From Methanoregula sp. (GTDB taxonomy: Archaea > Halobacteriota > Methanomicrobia > Methanomicrobiales > Methanospirillaceae), in NCBI RefSeq assembly GCF_028679125.1, contig NZ_JAJRCG010000006.1:62001-126000 (forward strand): DNA of 64,000 nucleotides, given 5' to 3'. Made by a program: the position numbers and the translations under genes. The notes beneath the pieces are model-generated. The model saw nothing but the letters and a program-made list of their open reading frames with translations. It did no database searches and was not told where the DNA came from. Positions 34,790 through 44,477 of the stretch are shown here, piece after piece (position 1 is the stretch's first letter; each line of letters begins with the position of its first letter).

Positions 34790-35719
34790 ATGAAACAAAC
34801 CCTGACACCAGCCGATCGGGTAGAAGTAACCGTTCTTGTCGACAATTATATCGATATCTTTGTCCCTCAGGCAACTCCGGTGGACCACCGGTTGCCATTC
34901 AGACCCTCCCGCCAGATCCTTGCCGAACATGGATTCTCCTGCATGGTCCGGATCATTACCGGGAAGGAAGAACACGCGATCCTGCTCGATGCCGGGCTCT
35001 CCCGGGAGTGTATGGCATGGAATGCCCGGCAACTGGGCATTTCACCTGACGCGATCGAGGCTGTTGTCCTGAGCCACGGGCACTTCGATCACACCGGGGG
35101 ACTCACCGGGCTCTTTGCCGGGGCAGGACGGCGGATCCCGCTCATCACGCATCCGGATGCATTCATCCGGCGCAGGCTGAACAACCCGGCCAAAGGCCCG
35201 GTCGAACTCCCGCAGCTTGATGCTGTTGCGCTGAAGAAGGCCGGGGCCGACATCCTGCTCCGCAGCGAGCCCTCAACGCTCGCAGCCGGCCACCTGCTCG
35301 TCACAGGAGAAGTGGAGCGAAAGACCCCGTTTGAGAAGGGAATGCCGGGCATGGAGATGTTCACAAACGGCCGCTGGGAACCCGACCCAATCCGCGACGA
35401 CCAGGCGCTCGTCATCAACGTGAAGGACAAGGGCCTTGTCGTGCTGAGCGGTTGTGCCCACACGGGGATCATCAACACCGTGAAGTATGCACAGAAGTGC
35501 ACCGGTGTCAATCACATCCACGCGGTCCTTGGGGGATTCCATCTCACCGGGCCTGCCTTTACACCCATCATCCAGCCGACCATTGATGCCATGAAAACGA
35601 TCGGACCGGATTACATTGTGCCCATGCATTGCACGGGGTGGGACGCGATCAACCGGTTCATGACCGCAATGCCGGAGAAGTGCATCCTGAACACAGTCGG
35701 GACAACATACGTGTTCTGA
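34790..35719 (+). CDS. Metallo-beta-lactamase-fold hydrolase (dihydropterin phosphate synthase-like)
   Basis: A 309-aa MBL-fold protein. The first metal site is SHGHFDHTGG, with further ligands in SGCAHTGI and a closing MHCTGW. The N-terminus (VTVLVDNYIDIF) and overall layout match proteins annotated as 7,8-dihydropterin-6-methyl-4-(beta-D-ribofuranosyl)-aminobenzene 5'-phosphate synthase, an activity connected with methanopterin biosynthesis in methanogens. Family membership is clear, but the exact reaction is inferred; many paralogues are uncharacterised. It ends the plus-strand cluster with DUF2284, 15 nt upstream. Confidence 0.83.
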   Translation: MKQTLTPADRVEVTVLVDNYIDIFVPQATPVDHRLPFRPSRQILAEHGFSCMVRIITGKEEHAILLDAGLSRECMAWNARQLGISPDAIEAVVLSHGHFDHTGGLTGLFAGAGRRIPLITHPDAFIRRRLNNPAKGPVELPQLDAVALKKAGADILLRSEPSTLAAGHLLVTGEVERKTPFEKGMPGMEMFTNGRWEPDPIRDDQALVINVKDKGLVVLSGCAHTGIINTVKYAQKCTGVNHIHAVLGGFHLTGPAFTPIIQPTIDAMKTIGPDYIVPMHCTGWDAINRFMTAMPEKCILNTVGTTYVF

Positions 35720-35779
35720 ACCGTGCTGTACGGGAACTGCCACGATCAAACCGGCACCGGGATCCTGCCGGTATCCCGA

Positions 35780-36445
35780 TTAAAAGAATGCCAGGTACAG
35801 GAAATAACACCCGATGATGATGATGAGCACTCCCACGATCCGGTCGAAAACCTCGCCGCTCACCCGGGCCTTCTCCTTGATCCGCTGCCCGAACGCCCCG
35901 CCAAGCGAACTGATAACAATCAGAGGGATGGAGAGCCCCACGGCATAGATGAAGATCGTGAGAAGTCCCTGCAAAGCAGTCTGGTACAGGGCGATATAGG
36001 TCAGGACAATAACGAGCATCGGGGCACCCCGGCCCACGGTGATCGCACCAAACGAGAGCCCGAGCAGGAAAGCACCGGTCACCGTATAGGAGATCGGCCT
36101 CCGGAAGAAGTCGAAGATGCTTCGGATGGGCGGCTTGTAGAGATGGAGGAGCTGCAACCCCATCAGGACAAGGAGGATGCCACCGAAGGCCCACGCGATC
36201 GTCTCGTTGAGGAAGAGGAGATAGTGGCCGATATATCCCGCGATAAGGCCGAGCGGCAGGAGCACGAGGATAGTCCCGGTACAGAACGAGACCGTCAGTT
36301 TGAGAATATTCGCAAGGGAGAGCTGCGTCTTCCCGCTCGTCAGGTACCCGATCAGGCCAAGACAGAGCACGCTGTTGCAGGGGCAGGTGCCGGCAATCAG
36401 GCCGAAGATGAATATGCCCAGAAGCGAGGGATCGAATGCGGCCAT
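35780..36445 (-). CDS. CcdA/DsbD-type thiol transport membrane protein
   Basis: A 221-aa protein with six membrane segments. The first segment carries the redox cysteines in GTCPCNSVLC and the second repeat has GLSFGAITVGRGAP, where the usual paired cysteine is lacking. CcdA-like proteins move reducing equivalents across the membrane for cytochrome c or disulfide handling. The altered second repeat makes classical two-cysteine exchange uncertain. It is convergent with the metallo-hydrolase gene and divergent from ycaO. Confidence 0.83.
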   Translation of the reverse strand: MAAFDPSLLGIFIFGLIAGTCPCNSVLCLGLIGYLTSGKTQLSLANILKLTVSFCTGTILVLLPLGLIAGYIGHYLLFLNETIAWAFGGILLVLMGLQLLHLYKPPIRSIFDFFRRPISYTVTGAFLLGLSFGAITVGRGAPMLVIVLTYIALYQTALQGLLTIFIYAVGLSIPLIVISSLGGAFGQRIKEKARVSGEVFDRIVGVLIIIIGCYFLYLAFF

Positions 36446-36612
36446 CGTACACTCTACTGGGCAGTGTCAGGTAAAAAGATACGTGGCCCAAATTGAGGCC
36501 TGACCCGGATCCATTATGGGCATGTATAAACCCCGGAAGCGAGCACCATTTACATACAGAAAACATCCCGGAACCCCTTTCCACTTCCTCACAAGAACTA
36601 CCGGTGAACCCC

Positions 36613-37824
36613 ATGCAGATCAGATCGTGCAAAAAGACGTACAACAACGAAACCCAGCGTGCTGTGCCCCTGAAGGAGACCCTTGCCCGGATCGAGCCGA
36701 AAGTGCCTGCTGCCGGTATTACGCGGGTTGCAGATATCACGAATCTCGACCGGATCGGCATCCCGGTCTTCTCCTGTATCCGGCCTACCGCGGAGAACGG
36801 AGCCATCACGGTCTACAACGGGAAGGGGGCCACGGTCGAGGAATCGAGGATCTCCGCCATAATGGAGGGCATCGAGCGGTACTCGGCCGAGGTGCATGAC
36901 CGGGATCTCCGGGTAGCACTCTACGATGAGATGCTGGCCTCCGGGCCTGTGATCGATCCCCATGACCTGATCCTGCCGGAAGGTGCGGAGACGGACCGGT
37001 TCACCTCGTGGTGCGAGGGATACGATATCGTCAGCAACAAAACCGTGTGGGTCCCGGCCTACGCAGTATTCCATCCCCTCCCCCCGAAATACCGGGGACC
37101 TGCCCGCACGAACACGAACGGCCTTGCCTCGGGAAACACCCGGGAAGAGGCGATCTTCCACGCCCTCTCCGAAGTCATCGAACGGGACGCCTGGTCGATC
37201 GTTGAGACAACGCGGAACACCGGGCCCGCGGTTGTGGGGATCGATGACCCGGTGATCCGGGAGATGCAGAAGAAATTTGCCGATGCCCAGGTCGAGGTCA
37301 CGATACGGGACATCACGAGCGACATCGGCATCCCGACAATCGCTGCGGTGGCAGACGACGTGCTCACAAAAGACCCCAGCCTCCTCACCATCGGCATAGG
37401 TACGCATACGAGCGCACGGATCGCCGTGATGCGGGCACTCACCGAAGTTGCCCAGAGCCGGCTCACCCAGATCCACGGGGCACGCGAAGACACCACCCTT
37501 GCCGAGATGCGCAAGAAGATGGGCTACGAGCGGGCAAAGCGGATCAACGGGTACTGGTACCGGGACAACGGAATCGTCGAGTACGCGGATATCCATTCAT
37601 CGGACACCGACGATTTCCAGAAGGATATCCAGAACGTCATTACGGCGCTGAAAGCACAAGGACTCGACCGGGTCATCATCGTGGACCTGACCCGGGAGGA
37701 GATCGGGATTCCGGTCGTGCGGGTGATCGTGCCGGGACTTGAATTGTTCGCCATGGACCCCGAACGAAAGGGAGAACGGGTGAAGCATGCACAGGATCAT
37801 CGTCTTTCTCGGGCCAAGTCTTGA
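36613..37824 (+). CDS. ycaO: YcaO-domain protein, McrA thioamidation candidate
   Basis: A 403-aa YcaO protein with ATP-binding motifs of the family: EESRISAIMEGIERYSAE near residue 75 and ALSEVIERDAW near 185, plus MRALTEVAQSRL later. In methanogens YcaO with TfuA installs thioglycine in the alpha subunit of methyl-coenzyme M reductase. The partner tfuA overlaps the 3' end by 38 nt, which supports that role. ATG 36613 follows GGTGA; TATA-like GTATAAAC is about 85 nt upstream (36525-36532). The open frame upstream of the ATG is not conserved-looking. Confidence 0.92.
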   Translation: MQIRSCKKTYNNETQRAVPLKETLARIEPKVPAAGITRVADITNLDRIGIPVFSCIRPTAENGAITVYNGKGATVEESRISAIMEGIERYSAEVHDRDLRVALYDEMLASGPVIDPHDLILPEGAETDRFTSWCEGYDIVSNKTVWVPAYAVFHPLPPKYRGPARTNTNGLASGNTREEAIFHALSEVIERDAWSIVETTRNTGPAVVGIDDPVIREMQKKFADAQVEVTIRDITSDIGIPTIAAVADDVLTKDPSLLTIGIGTHTSARIAVMRALTEVAQSRLTQIHGAREDTTLAEMRKKMGYERAKRINGYWYRDNGIVEYADIHSSDTDDFQKDIQNVITALKAQGLDRVIIVDLTREEIGIPVVRVIVPGLELFAMDPERKGERVKHAQDHRLSRAKS

Positions 37825-38452
37825 CCTGAACGCGGCAGAGAAGATCCTCACCGCGGAGTACCGGCCTCCTGCAAAGAGGGGTGACCTTCTCCGGGCCTCA
37901 GAAGAGGGTGCGACCATCATCGGCCTGATCGACGGGGTCTTCCACCAGGAATCCGCGGTCGCCCACCGGGAGATCCTTGCTGCGGTAAAAAAAGGGGTTA
38001 CGGTTGTCGGGGCGTCCAGCATGGGAGCCCTCCGGGCAGCCGAGATGGACACACTCGGAATGATCGGTATCGGGGAAGTGTACCGGATGTACAAGAGCGG
38101 GGAGCTCATTGCCGATGACGAAGTTGCGCTCGTCTTCGATCCCGAGACGGGTCTCTCGCTTTCCGAGCCGCTCATAAATATCCGGTTCACGCTCCGCGAA
38201 GCGGAGCGGCAGGGGATTATTACCCCGCAGGACCATGCAATCCTGCTCTCGGCAGCCCGCTCGGTCTTTTATCCGCAGCGGACCTACCCGAAGATCGTTT
38301 CATCGGCCGGAGATTCCCTTGATGCCCTCACACAGAAGAGGTTCCTTGCCTGGGCGCTGGACTATGCCGTTGACCAGAAACGGCAGGACGCAATCGAGGC
38401 GCTGGAGTATATCCGGGGGATGGTTACTGAGATCCCGGAAGCGGAAAAATAA
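37787..38452 (+). CDS. tfuA: TfuA-like protein, YcaO partner
   Basis: A 221-aa TfuA-domain protein. The typical start is IIVFLGPSLDLNAA, and the conserved centre IIGLIDGVFHQESAVAHREI and GASSMGALRAAEM are present. TfuA is thought to deliver sulfide or stimulate YcaO during thioamide formation on a glycine of McrA. Start ATG 37787 lies inside ycaO in another frame, 38 nt before its stop, indicating tight coupling. No mcr genes are in the window. Confidence 0.93.
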   Translation: MHRIIVFLGPSLDLNAAEKILTAEYRPPAKRGDLLRASEEGATIIGLIDGVFHQESAVAHREILAAVKKGVTVVGASSMGALRAAEMDTLGMIGIGEVYRMYKSGELIADDEVALVFDPETGLSLSEPLINIRFTLREAERQGIITPQDHAILLSAARSVFYPQRTYPKIVSSAGDSLDALTQKRFLAWALDYAVDQKRQDAIEALEYIRGMVTEIPEAEK

Positions 38453-38660
38453 TTGTTTTATCGAGAAAACACTCCTGGAACAAGTCCTTAAAATATGACG
38501 ATTTTCCCTCTCATGGCCACTTCCACGCACGAGGGAGAAAAAATGCCAACAGTCCCGGGATCCGCCGCGGGGACGCCCCGTCGGGGGCGGCGGCGTTCGT
38601 CGCACCACCAGTGAATTGTGTTAACTTAAAAAAAGAGCATTTTCCAGGGGAACGTTCTCC
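38453..38660. other. Intergenic region with two hairpins
   Basis: No gene is seen. Two stems are apparent: TTTTCCCTC paired with GAGGGAGAAAA (about 38502-38541), and a GC-rich stem CCGCCGC/GCGGCGG (38562-38568 and 38587-38593) with an inner GGGG/CCCC. They lie between convergent tfuA and the CDP-alcohol transferase gene, so they may mark both transcript ends. Confidence 0.4.
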
Positions 38661-39257
38661 TCATTCCACCTTTGCCCAGACATACGCGAACCGCTGGAAC
38701 GCGGTGATATGGCCGAAGAACCCGAAGAGGACGAGCATCCAGCCAAGGAGCGAGAGGCTGAGGAAACTCAAGGGGATGAGCATATCGATGATCCCCACGA
38801 CCAGGATCATGACCAGCCGGTCCGCACGCCCGAGGATACCACCGTAATACCGCCCGACACCGACAGCCTGCGCCTGGGTCCCGAGATACGAGGACATCAG
38901 GACACCGGTGAGGGCAAAGACACCGATCTGCCACGGGACAAGGCCCCCGGCAAAGATACCGGTGATGATGAAGATGTCTGCGTACCGGTCCACCGCGTGG
39001 TCGAGGAAATCCCCACGTTTGGTCTGGTTATTCGTTGCCCGGGCAACAGCCCCGTCCATCGCGTCGCAGAAGGCATTGAGGGCAACAGCAAGGACCGCCC
39101 AGAACTCCATCCGCAGGTAGAACAGGATACCGGCCACGGCCGAAGCAATGAGGGCGGCAATAGTGAAGAAATTCGGCGTCAGCCGGCACCGTATCGCCAC
39201 GGCGACCAGCGGATCGAAATACACCTTCACGTGGGAACGGTACTGGTCGAGGGTCAT
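38661..39257 (-). CDS. CDP-alcohol phosphatidyltransferase (archaeal phospholipid synthase)
   Basis: A 198-aa membrane enzyme. The catalytic motif D-x2-DG-x2-AR-x8-G-x3-D-x3-D is intact, running from DAMDGAVAR to DHAVDRYAD. It joins a CDP-activated archaeal lipid with an alcohol such as inositol phosphate; archaetidylinositol phosphate synthase is the likeliest role, but serine or glycerol phosphate variants are possible. About six membrane segments are present. ATG overlaps the kinase stop (ATGA). It is the last gene of a six-gene minus-strand operon. Confidence 0.88.
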   Translation of the reverse strand: MTLDQYRSHVKVYFDPLVAVAIRCRLTPNFFTIAALIASAVAGILFYLRMEFWAVLAVALNAFCDAMDGAVARATNNQTKRGDFLDHAVDRYADIFIITGIFAGGLVPWQIGVFALTGVLMSSYLGTQAQAVGVGRYYGGILGRADRLVMILVVGIIDMLIPLSFLSLSLLGWMLVLFGFFGHITAFQRFAYVWAKVE

Positions 39258-39766
39258 GGCCCCACCTCAAGGAACGAGGTCCAGTCGATGTGGCCGTAGT
39301 CCGCCGGTATCTCTCCCTTGACAAACTGCTCGATCCGGTCGGCGCAATAGGGAGCGTCGCGGCCGGTAGTGTCGAGCTCGAAGATAGTGGCGGGATCGTA
39401 ATCCTCTACGGTCTCGATGAGGCAGGAGTCGAGCGCCTCGGCCTCCGCATTCTCCCGGATCTTTGATGCCCGGTACTTGCGCTGCGCCAGCCGGGCTTTC
39501 AGCTCATCGGGACGGCAGCGGAGGACAATGACCTTGTCACAGGGAAGCAGGTGGGCGAAATGCCCCTCGACAAAACCGTCAACGGGTCTGAACTCTGCGG
39601 CCCACCGGTCCACATCGATGATCTGCACGTCCCGCTTCTCGTCATCACCGGTCACGTACGGCCCGACCGTATCGGTGAGGTGGACAACCCGGTGCCCCCG
39701 GCGTGCCAGCTCATCGCCGATCATCGATTTTCCTGTGCCGGGCGTGCCGGTGATACCGCACATCAT
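39254..39766 (-). CDS. Adenylate kinase-like P-loop kinase (AK6/Fap7 family)
   Basis: A 170-aa P-loop kinase with Walker A GTPGTGKSM at residues 6-14 and a lid-like RKYRASKIRENAEAEALD segment. It matches the AK6/Fap7-type adenylate kinases found in archaea, which are tied to ribosome (small subunit) maturation as well as AMP phosphorylation. Start ATG overlaps the hisC stop (ATGA) and its own stop overlaps the next gene the same way, so translation is chained. Confidence 0.88.
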   Translation of the reverse strand: MMCGITGTPGTGKSMIGDELARRGHRVVHLTDTVGPYVTGDDEKRDVQIIDVDRWAAEFRPVDGFVEGHFAHLLPCDKVIVLRCRPDELKARLAQRKYRASKIRENAEAEALDSCLIETVEDYDPATIFELDTTGRDAPYCADRIEQFVKGEIPADYGHIDWTSFLEVGP

Positions 39767-40821
39767 AAGGTGTTTATCACCTTCACGAAGAGCTCGTTCT
39801 CCCAGTCCTCGCCAACGCTGACCCGGATGTAGTGGTCTTCAAGCCCGGCAAAACTCCTGCAGGAGCGGACAACAACTCCCTTTCGGGCCAGCTCCTCGAC
39901 CATCTCATCGCTCCTGTGCGGGGCGACATCGATCATCACGAAGTTTGCGTCCGATGGCAGGACGGGATACTTCACTTCGTCCGTGAACCGCGTCCTCCAG
40001 CGCTTCACCTGCGCACGGTAGCGCTCCGCGTGAGCAGTGTCCCCGAGCGCTGCGGCTGCGGCTGCCATCGAGACCGCGTTGACGGTAAACGGGGTGCCTG
40101 CCCGCTGGTACCACGGCGGCAGCCAGCGGGGAGTGAAGGCATACCCGATCCGGAGGCCGGCAAGCGAGTGGACCTTCGACATGGTCCGCCCGAGCACCAG
40201 GTTCTCGTGCTTCTTCATCAGCGGGAGGTAATCTATTCCCGAGAACTCCACGTAGGCGTTGTCCAGGAAGAGCAGGCCTTCGATCCCCTCAAGGATCTCC
40301 TCAACCACGGGAATCGGCGTTGCATTCCCGGTCGGGTTGTTGGGTGAGCAGAGGACGGTGATCTTCGCATCCTTTGCCGCATTTACCAGTCTCTTCGGGT
40401 CGGCCGAGAAGTCCGCTTCGCGGGGAATGGTGACGACCTCTGCACCCTGTCCCATGGCAGCAAGGGCATAGAAGGAGAAGGTAGGAGTCGAGATCGCAAC
40501 CTTCTCACCGGGTTCGACCAGCGTGCGGATGATGGTCTCGATGACCCCGTCCATCCCGACACCGGTGACGAAATGGAAATCCCCGTACGTGGCCCGGAGG
40601 GCGTTCATGAGCACGTTCACCCGCTCGTCGGGATACCGGTTCACGGTCTTTAAGGCCGCCTCCGCTGCCTCAAGGGCAGCGGGGGAGAGCGGTTCGGGAT
40701 TCTCATTGCTCGCGAGCCGGGCTATGCGGGTCATGCCGTACTCACGGGCGATATCCTCTGCCTTCTTGGCAAAGACATAGCCGCTCTTCTTCTTATAGCA
40801 GGATCTAACCAAGCGCTCCAT
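39763..40821 (-). CDS. hisC: Histidinol-phosphate aminotransferase
   Basis: A 352-aa fold-type I PLP aminotransferase. Visible landmarks are LASNENPEPLSP near the N-terminus, SPNNPTGN for PLP contact, the PLP lysine in RTMSKVHSLAGLR and a late RVSVG arginine motif. It makes histidinol phosphate from imidazole acetol phosphate. It overlaps argD by 17 nt upstream and the AK6-like kinase by 4 nt downstream. hisD, another histidine gene, is found 11 kb away at 51307-52551. Confidence 0.93.
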   Translation of the reverse strand: MERLVRSCYKKKSGYVFAKKAEDIAREYGMTRIARLASNENPEPLSPAALEAAEAALKTVNRYPDERVNVLMNALRATYGDFHFVTGVGMDGVIETIIRTLVEPGEKVAISTPTFSFYALAAMGQGAEVVTIPREADFSADPKRLVNAAKDAKITVLCSPNNPTGNATPIPVVEEILEGIEGLLFLDNAYVEFSGIDYLPLMKKHENLVLGRTMSKVHSLAGLRIGYAFTPRWLPPWYQRAGTPFTVNAVSMAAAAAALGDTAHAERYRAQVKRWRTRFTDEVKYPVLPSDANFVMIDVAPHRSDEMVEELARKGVVVRSCRSFAGLEDHYIRVSVGEDWENELFVKVINTL

Positions 40822-41935
40822 TGAGAACCTTCACTACGCGGTCGATTTCCGCATCGGTGATGACAAGCGGGGGAACGAGACGGAGGTTGCCATCCGCTGC
40901 GCAGTTGACGAGCACACCCTGTTCTGCGCACTTCTTCTGGATCTCCGGGCATCTGTCGCCGACACTGATCCCGATCATGAGCCCGCGGACACGGGGGTTG
41001 AACTTCGCAAGGCCCTTCCGGAACCGCTCGCCTTTGACTGCCACTTCGGGCAGGATCTTTTCGATCACATTGAGCGTGGCCACACCCGCGGCACAGGCCA
41101 GCGGGCCGCCGGCAAAGGTACTCCCGTGCTCGCTCTTCTTGAACTCCAGCCCTTCGCGGGCTGCGAGGGCTCCCATGGGGAACCCGCTCGCGATACCCTT
41201 TGCCATGGTGATGATATCCGGGCTTACTTTCGTGTGCTGGATGGCCATCCATTTGCCCGTGCGGCCCATGCCGGTCTGCACTTCGTCCACGATCATGAGG
41301 GCGCCGGTCTTGTCGCAGATCTCCCGGATGCCCTTAAAGAAGCTGTCCGGCGGGATGATGACACCGGCCTCTCCCTGGATAGGTTCGACGATGATACCTG
41401 CGGTATCGCTGTCAACCGCCTTCTTCACGCCTTCCAGATCGCCGTAGTCGACAAACGTTACCGGGAGCCCGAGCGGCTCGAACGGCTCGCGGATCCCGGG
41501 CTTGTGGGTCACGGCAAGCGACCCGATGGTGCGCCCGTGGAACCCGTGGGTAAAGGCAACGAACTTCTTCTTCCCGGTCCGGACGCGGGCAAGCTTGAGC
41601 GCCCCGTCCGTTGCTTCCGCTCCCGAGTTTGAGAAGAACGCCTTGTGCAACCCGGTGACCTCGACGATCTTCTTTGCAAGATCGCCCTGGTGCGGGACAT
41701 AGTAGAGGTTCGAGCAGTGGATGAGCTGGCGTGCCTGGTCGCAGATCGCTTTCACGACGTCCGGGTGGCAATGGCCGGTACTGCAGACCGCGATGCCTGC
41801 CACGCAGTCGATATATTCCTTCCCATCCGCGTCCCAGACCTTCGAGCCCTCGCCTTTGACAATGGCGATCTCACGGGAGAACGCGGGCATATAAAAGCGC
41901 TCGTCAAGCGCTTTCATCTGTTTTGTTGTTTCCAT
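40805..41935 (-). CDS. argD: Acetylornithine aminotransferase
   Basis: A 376-aa class III PLP aminotransferase. SNSGAEATDGALKLAR binds the cofactor phosphate, DEVQTGMGRTG holds the PLP aspartate and MAKGIASGFPMGA the PLP lysine. It transaminates N-acetylornithine in arginine synthesis and may also serve lysine synthesis. ATG 41935 is chosen; the sequence upstream (to 42022) is not conserved-looking. It overlaps hisC downstream and lies 25 nt after guaA(b). Confidence 0.9.
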   Translation of the reverse strand: METTKQMKALDERFYMPAFSREIAIVKGEGSKVWDADGKEYIDCVAGIAVCSTGHCHPDVVKAICDQARQLIHCSNLYYVPHQGDLAKKIVEVTGLHKAFFSNSGAEATDGALKLARVRTGKKKFVAFTHGFHGRTIGSLAVTHKPGIREPFEPLGLPVTFVDYGDLEGVKKAVDSDTAGIIVEPIQGEAGVIIPPDSFFKGIREICDKTGALMIVDEVQTGMGRTGKWMAIQHTKVSPDIITMAKGIASGFPMGALAAREGLEFKKSEHGSTFAGGPLACAAGVATLNVIEKILPEVAVKGERFRKGLAKFNPRVRGLMIGISVGDRCPEIQKKCAEQGVLVNCAADGNLRLVPPLVITDAEIDRVVKVLNGALG

Positions 41936-41960
41936 TCCAATCACAGGTTCATTGTGTATG

Positions 41961-42878
41961 TTATTCGTATTCGATCGTTGCCGGGGGTTTTGCGGTGATA
42001 TCGTAGACAACCCGGGCAACACTCGGGATGTCTGCAGTGATCCTCGACCCGATCTTCACCAGGTGCTCGAACGGGATATCGATCGGGTCGGCAGTCATGG
42101 CGTCACGGGAATGGACCGCTCTCACGGCAACGATCCAGCCATGGATCCGGTTGTCGCCCTTGACACCGGTGCCGAGGCCGATGAGCGCGGCAAAGCACTG
42201 CCAGGGGTGGTATTTCTCCACCAGCTCGTCCTCGACGATCCAGTTCGCCTCGCGGATGACAGCGACCTTCTCTCTCGTCACCTCGCCCAGCACTCTCACC
42301 GCAAGCCCGGGGCCGGGGAAGGGCATCCGGTGCTGGATCTCCTTGGGGAGACCAAGAGCGCCTGCCACGTCGCGGACCTCGTCCTTGTACAGGTCACGGA
42401 TCGGCTCGATCACTTTCGTGAACTCGATGTCAACCGGCATCCCGCCCACGTTGTGATGGCTCTTGATCCCACCCTGGCTCTCGATTATGTCGGGATAGAT
42501 CGTACCCTGCAGCAGGCATTTTGCGCCGACCTTCTTTGCCTCGCGCTCAAAGACCCGGATGAACCGCTCGCCGATAGCTTTCCGCTTGGCCTCGGGATCC
42601 GTGATGCCTTTGAGGGAATCGAGGAACTCGTCACCTGCATCGATGATCTGGAGCCGGATATTGCCAAAGATCGTCCGTATGCGATCGGTCTCCCCTTTCC
42701 GCATCAGGCCGGTGTCGATATAGATCGGGATGAGGTTGTCCCCGATAGCGCGGGCGGCAAGCGCTGCACAGACAGAACTGTCTACCCCTCCGGAGAGGGC
42801 CATGACAACCTTCTCGTTCCCTGCGGCGGTTTTTATCTCCTCGATAGCCTTTGCAATGAATTTTTCAGTATTTACCAT
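41961..42878 (-). CDS. guaAB: GMP synthase subunit B (ATP pyrophosphatase)
   Basis: A 305-aa subunit carrying the PP-loop ATP pyrophosphatase (ALSGGVDSS near residue 32) and the C-terminal dimerisation domain ending PPATIEYE. In archaea GMP synthase is split: this subunit adenylates XMP and uses ammonia from the separate glutaminase GuaAa, which is not in this window. ATG 42878 is preferred to a GTG at 42896, because AGGAG lies 9 nt upstream of the ATG. The gene follows pyrG by 18 nt. Confidence 0.94.
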   Translation of the reverse strand: MVNTEKFIAKAIEEIKTAAGNEKVVMALSGGVDSSVCAALAARAIGDNLIPIYIDTGLMRKGETDRIRTIFGNIRLQIIDAGDEFLDSLKGITDPEAKRKAIGERFIRVFEREAKKVGAKCLLQGTIYPDIIESQGGIKSHHNVGGMPVDIEFTKVIEPIRDLYKDEVRDVAGALGLPKEIQHRMPFPGPGLAVRVLGEVTREKVAVIREANWIVEDELVEKYHPWQCFAALIGLGTGVKGDNRIHGWIVAVRAVHSRDAMTADPIDIPFEHLVKIGSRITADIPSVARVVYDITAKPPATIEYE

Positions 42879-42896
42879 GAGATTTGGCTCCTGCAC

Positions 42897-44477
42897 TTAT
42901 TTTGTCCGCTTGTTCGCCCTGCATGCCTCGACAAACCCGAGATAGGGCGGCGATGGTCTTGTGGGTCTCGACTTGAACTCCGGGTGGAACTGGGTGGCGA
43001 AGTAGAACGGGTGCCCGGGCAGTTCCAGGCACTCCATCCGGTTCCTGTTCGTTGCCGAGAAGACAAGGCCCGCCTTCTCCAGCGGTGCGATGAACTCCGG
43101 GTTCACCTCGTACCGGTGCCGGTGCCGCTCGATCACCTGCTTCTCTCCATAGAGTTTGTAGGCAAGGGTGTTCTCGCGGAGGTCAGCAGTATAATTGCCA
43201 AGCCGCATGGTCCCGCCCAGCTCGTGGAGACCTTCCTGCTCCGGCAGGAGCGCGATGACGTGCGTTCCTTCGCCGAACTCCTCGCTCGTGGCATCGGGAA
43301 TCCCGGCCTTGTTCCGGGCGTATTCAACCGTTGCCAGCTGGAACCCGAGGCAGAGCCCGAGGAAGGGGACATTGTTCTCGCGGGCGAACTGGATCGCCTC
43401 GATCTTCCCCTCTACCCCCCGCTTGCCAAAGCCGCCGGGGATAAGGATACCGTCATAGTCCTTCAGCGTGCACCGCTCGTACCGCTCGGCATCCAGCCAC
43501 GCGATCTTCACTTCTGTAGAGAGTGCCCTGCCCGCGTGCTTGAGGGCTTCCTTGATGCTGATATATACATCTTCGATGCCGTACTTGCTGACGATCCCGA
43601 CCGTCACCCGGTTCGTATACTCTTTATTGACAATCCGGTACCACGTGGTGTCAGCTTCTTTCCGGTCGAGCCCGAGGTGGGAGGAGAGGACATCAGCGAT
43701 TCCCTCATTCTCCATCTCCATCGGGACTGCATAGGTGTCGGGGGCGGTAGCAGCAGAGATGACGTCGCTCTGGGGGAGATCGCAGAAAGCCGAGATCTTG
43801 CGTTTCGTGCCTGCACCGATCGGGTCGTCGCTCCGGCCCACGATAATGTCCGCGTGGAGACCCAGTTCCCGCAGGGCCTTGACCGAGTGCTGGGTGGGCT
43901 TGGTCTTCATGTCGCCCATAGTGTCCTCGGGGATCAGGGTCACGTGGATCAGGATATAATCGTGCGGCGGGAGCTCGCCCCGCATCTGCCGGATCGCCTC
44001 GAGGAACGGCATGCTCTCGATGTCGCCGACAGTCCCGCCCACCTCGACAAGGCAGATCTCCGCATGCGTCCCGTCCGGGAACTCCTCTTCTGCCGCTTCC
44101 CGGATGCACTTCTTGATCTGGTCGGTGATATGGGGGATGATCTGCACGGTCTCGCCAAGGAAGTCGCCGCGGCGTTCCTTCTCGATCACGGTGCGGTACA
44201 CCTTGCCCGTAGTGATATTGTGGGCAGCAGTCAGCTCGATGTCAAGGAACCGTTCGTAATTACCGAGATCGAGGTCCACCTCGCTCCCGTCCTTGAGCAC
44301 AAAGACCTCGCCGTGCTGCGCCGGGTTCATGGTCCCGGCATCGATATTCAGGTACGGGTCGATCTTGACCGCGGTCACCCGGTATCCGCGGTTCTTCAGG
44401 ATCCTTCCCACGGATGCCGCCGTGATACCCTTGCCCAGACCGCTCATCACACCGCCGGTAACAATGATGTATTTCAC
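42897..44477 (-). CDS. pyrG: CTP synthase
   Basis: A 526-aa protein with an N-terminal amidoligase domain ([17 protein letters not shown]-loop; [13 protein letters not shown]) and a C-terminal class I glutaminase domain (nucleophile in LGLCLGFQ, histidine in ATQFHPE). It converts UTP to CTP. Length is normal. It begins a minus-strand chain with guaA(b), argD, hisC, the AK6-like kinase and the CDP-alcohol transferase, linking nucleotide, amino acid and lipid activation (the transferase uses CDP-activated lipids made with CTP). Confidence 0.97.
   Translation of the reverse strand: MKYIIVTGGVMSGLGKGITAASVGRILKNRGYRVTAVKIDPYLNIDAGTMNPAQHGEVFVLKDGSEVDLDLGNYERFLDIELTAAHNITTGKVYRTVIEKERRGDFLGETVQIIPHITDQIKKCIREAAEEEFPDGTHAEICLVEVGGTVGDIESMPFLEAIRQMRGELPPHDYILIHVTLIPEDTMGDMKTKPTQHSVKALRELGLHADIIVGRSDDPIGAGTKRKISAFCDLPQSDVISAATAPDTYAVPMEMENEGIADVLSSHLGLDRKEADTTWYRIVNKEYTNRVTVGIVSKYGIEDVYISIKEALKHAGRALSTEVKIAWLDAERYERCTLKDYDGILIPGGFGKRGVEGKIEAIQFARENNVPFLGLCLGFQLATVEYARNKAGIPDATSEEFGEGTHVIALLPEQEGLHELGGTMRLGNYTADLRENTLAYKLYGEKQVIERHRHRYEVNPEFIAPLEKAGLVFSATNRNRMECLELPGHPFYFATQFHPEFKSRPTRPSPPYLGFVEACRANKRTK

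Noticed and set aside
35658-36809. Minus-strand open frame of 383 codons across ccdA and ycaO
   Set aside because: It overlaps ccdA in another frame and is antisense to ycaO; the product looks random.
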